NCBI GenBank assembly: GCA_030036975.1
Contig: JASHSE010000086.1
Location: 1 to 6,282 of the forward strand
Direction of reading: 5' to 3'
Length of the DNA stretch: 6,282 nucleotides
From: Xanthobacteraceae bacterium
Lineage (GTDB): Bacteria; Pseudomonadota; Alphaproteobacteria; Rhizobiales; Xanthobacteraceae
Below are positions 4,997 to 6,282 of this stretch, in pieces. A program made the position numbers and the translations under genes. The notes under the pieces are model-generated. The model did no database searches and was not told the origin of the DNA. It saw nothing but the letters and a program-made list of their open reading frames with translations. Position 1 is the first letter of the stretch, and each line of letters opens with the position of its first letter.

Positions 4997-6282
4997 ATGA
5001 GCCGCGCTGACGCTATCGCTCGCGCGCACGCGCACTTTGACGACGGCGGCTTTCTCGCCGATTTGACGCGCCGCGTCGCCATCCCGAGCTCGAGCCAGGA
5101 GCCGGAGCGCGCCGGCGTGTTGCGCGGTTATTTGGTCGATGAAATCGCGCCGACGCTCGCCAAGCTTGGCTTCACCTGTCGCATTCTCGACAACCCGCAC
5201 GGGCCGCCGGTGCTCGCCGCCGAGCGCATCGAAAATCCCGCGCTGCTCACGGCCTTGGTGTACGGCCATGGCGACACCGTGCGCGGCCTCGACGACCTTT
5301 GGCGCAGCGGCCTGTCGCCTTGGACAATCGTGGTCGAGGGCGAGCGCATCTATGGCCGCGGCACCGCCGACAACAAGGGCCAGCACGGCGTCAATTTCGG
5401 CGCGCTGGCTGCGGTGCTGGCCGAGCGCGGCGCGCTTGGCTTCAACTGCAAGATTCTGTTGGAAATGGCCGAGGAGGTCGGCTCGGCGGGCTTGCGCGAG
5501 CTCTGCGCCGCGCATGCCGACGATCTTTTCAAAGCCGACGTGCTGATCGCCTCGGACGGGCCGCGCATCGCGCCCGATCGGCCGACGCTGTTTCTCGGCG
5601 CGCGCGGCGGCTATCCGATCGATCTCTTGGTCGATCTGCGCGAAGGCAGCCATCATTCCGGCAATTGGGGCGGGCTCCTCGCCAACGCCGGAATCGTTCT
5701 GGCGCAGGCGCTGGCCACCATCACCGATGCGCGCGGCGCTATTCGCGTTCCCGAATGGCGGCCGCCGCTGCCGCAGTCGGTGCGCGATCTGTTGGTCGGC
5801 GTTGAGGTCGACGGCGGCGCGGAGGGGCCGGCGATCGACCGCGACTGGGGCGAGCCGGGCCTGACGCCGGCCGAGCGCGTGTTCGGCTGGAACAGCTTTG
5901 AGGTCCAGGCCTTCGTCGCCGGCACGCCGGAGCGGCCCGTCAATGCCATTCCGGGCACGGCGCGGGCCCATTGCCAGCTCAAATACGTGGTCGGCACCGA
6001 TGCCGACGACATCGTTCCGGCGCTGCGGCGGCATCTCGATCGCCACGGCTTTGCCAACGTCGCAGTGCGCCGCGGCCGCTCGAGCCTGTTCAAGGCGAGC
6101 CGTCTCGATCCAGCCGATCCGTGGGTCGACTGGGCCAGAGACTCGATCGCGCGCACGACCGGGAATGCGCCGACGGTGTTGCCCAATTTCGGCGGCTCGC
6201 TGCCGAACGATATTTTCGCCGAAATTCTCAATCTGAAGACGCTGTGGATCCCGCATTCCTACGCCGGCTGCTCGCAACACGC
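4997..6282 (+). CDS. M20 family metallopeptidase / amidohydrolase (ArgE/DapE-like), cut by right window edge
   Basis: A di-zinc hydrolase that cleaves peptide or N-acyl amide bonds, probably in the cytoplasm since no signal peptide is seen. 428 codons plus two bases are visible; relatives I recall have about 460-475 residues, so only the C-terminal end is missing. Expected ligands are present: His91 in YGHGDTV (with Asp93), the bridging Asp125 in RGTADNKGQ, Glu159-Glu160 in MAEEVGS (general base and ligand), Asp187 in ASDGP, and His420 in WIPHSYAG. HHSGNWGG at 219-226 fits the inserted dimerisation (lid) domain, whose His reaches the partner's active site in this family. NAIPGTARAHCQL (316-328) and GGSLPND (399-405) support one subgroup of M20 enzymes common in rhizobia. 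The start at 4997 (MSRADAIARA) fits that subgroup; the ribosome site is weak. The substrate is unknown: dipeptide, acylated amino acid or other amide. It is divergent from the CoA ligase across a 192-bp gap. Confidence 0.9.
   Translation, partial: MSRADAIARAHAHFDDGGFLADLTRRVAIPSSSQEPERAGVLRGYLVDEIAPTLAKLGFTCRILDNPHGPPVLAAERIENPALLTALVYGHGDTVRGLDDLWRSGLSPWTIVVEGERIYGRGTADNKGQHGVNFGALAAVLAERGALGFNCKILLEMAEEVGSAGLRELCAAHADDLFKADVLIASDGPRIAPDRPTLFLGARGGYPIDLLVDLREGSHHSGNWGGLLANAGIVLAQALATITDARGAIRVPEWRPPLPQSVRDLLVGVEVDGGAEGPAIDRDWGEPGLTPAERVFGWNSFEVQAFVAGTPERPVNAIPGTARAHCQLKYVVGTDADDIVPALRRHLDRHGFANVAVRRGRSSLFKASRLDPADPWVDWARDSIARTTGNAPTVLPNFGGSLPNDIFAEILNLKTLWIPHSYAGCSQH

Noticed and set aside
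4913..6280. A 455-codon open frame on the minus strand opposite the M20 gene
   Set aside because: All metal-binding motifs are in the plus-strand frame. The antisense product is Arg/Ala/Gly-rich with no recognised family.
1..6282. Search for CRISPR arrays, tRNA/rRNA genes, insertion-sequence ends, toxin-antitoxin or defence genes
   Set aside because: No spaced direct repeats, tRNA-like cloverleaf, transposase motif or defence-type gene was seen by eye; the four main genes account for nearly all of the window.

Overview
The window is GC-rich. Its proteins resemble those of Hyphomicrobiales (Rhizobiales), most of all the Bradyrhizobium / Rhodopseudomonas / Xanthobacteraceae group of Alphaproteobacteria. 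That placement is inferred from remembered family resemblance and base composition; no search was run. It looks like ordinary chromosome: I see no mobile element, CRISPR array, tRNA or rRNA.

Layout, left to right. (1) 1-1492, minus strand: the N-terminal 497 codons of the mismatch repair protein MutS; the ATPase half lies off the left edge. (2) 1493-1698: a divergent gap with a near-perfect 24-bp palindrome (1567-1590) and, next to the transporter start, two tandem Shine-Dalgarno sites. The first of these precedes a 25-codon leader frame that overlaps the transporter start in another frame. (3) 1699-3051, plus strand: a complete 450-aa MHS-family major facilitator transporter. (4) 3052-3190: a short convergent gap holding a GC-rich stem-loop and a probable intrinsic terminator for the ligase, plus most of a third, nested hairpin whose other arm covers the end of the ligase gene. 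(5) 3191-4804, minus strand: a complete benzoate-CoA-ligase-like adenylating enzyme of about 537 aa. (6) 4805-4996: a divergent gap with one weak promoter candidate. (7) 4997-6282, plus strand: an M20 family metallopeptidase, 428 codons visible, cut by the right edge just after its last predicted metal ligand.

How the genes may work together: mutS is housekeeping. The transporter and the ligase converge, so they are not an operon, but an organic-anion/H+ symporter beside an aromatic acyl-CoA ligase would fit uptake and activation of a carboxylic acid. The M20 hydrolase, divergent from the ligase, could supply a substrate from an amide, but nothing in the sequence proves the link. I found no convincing new multi-gene system. 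The best second-look items are the palindrome in the mutS-transporter gap, the overlapping leader frame, the changed acyl-pocket residues of the ligase and the stem-loop cluster between the convergent genes.
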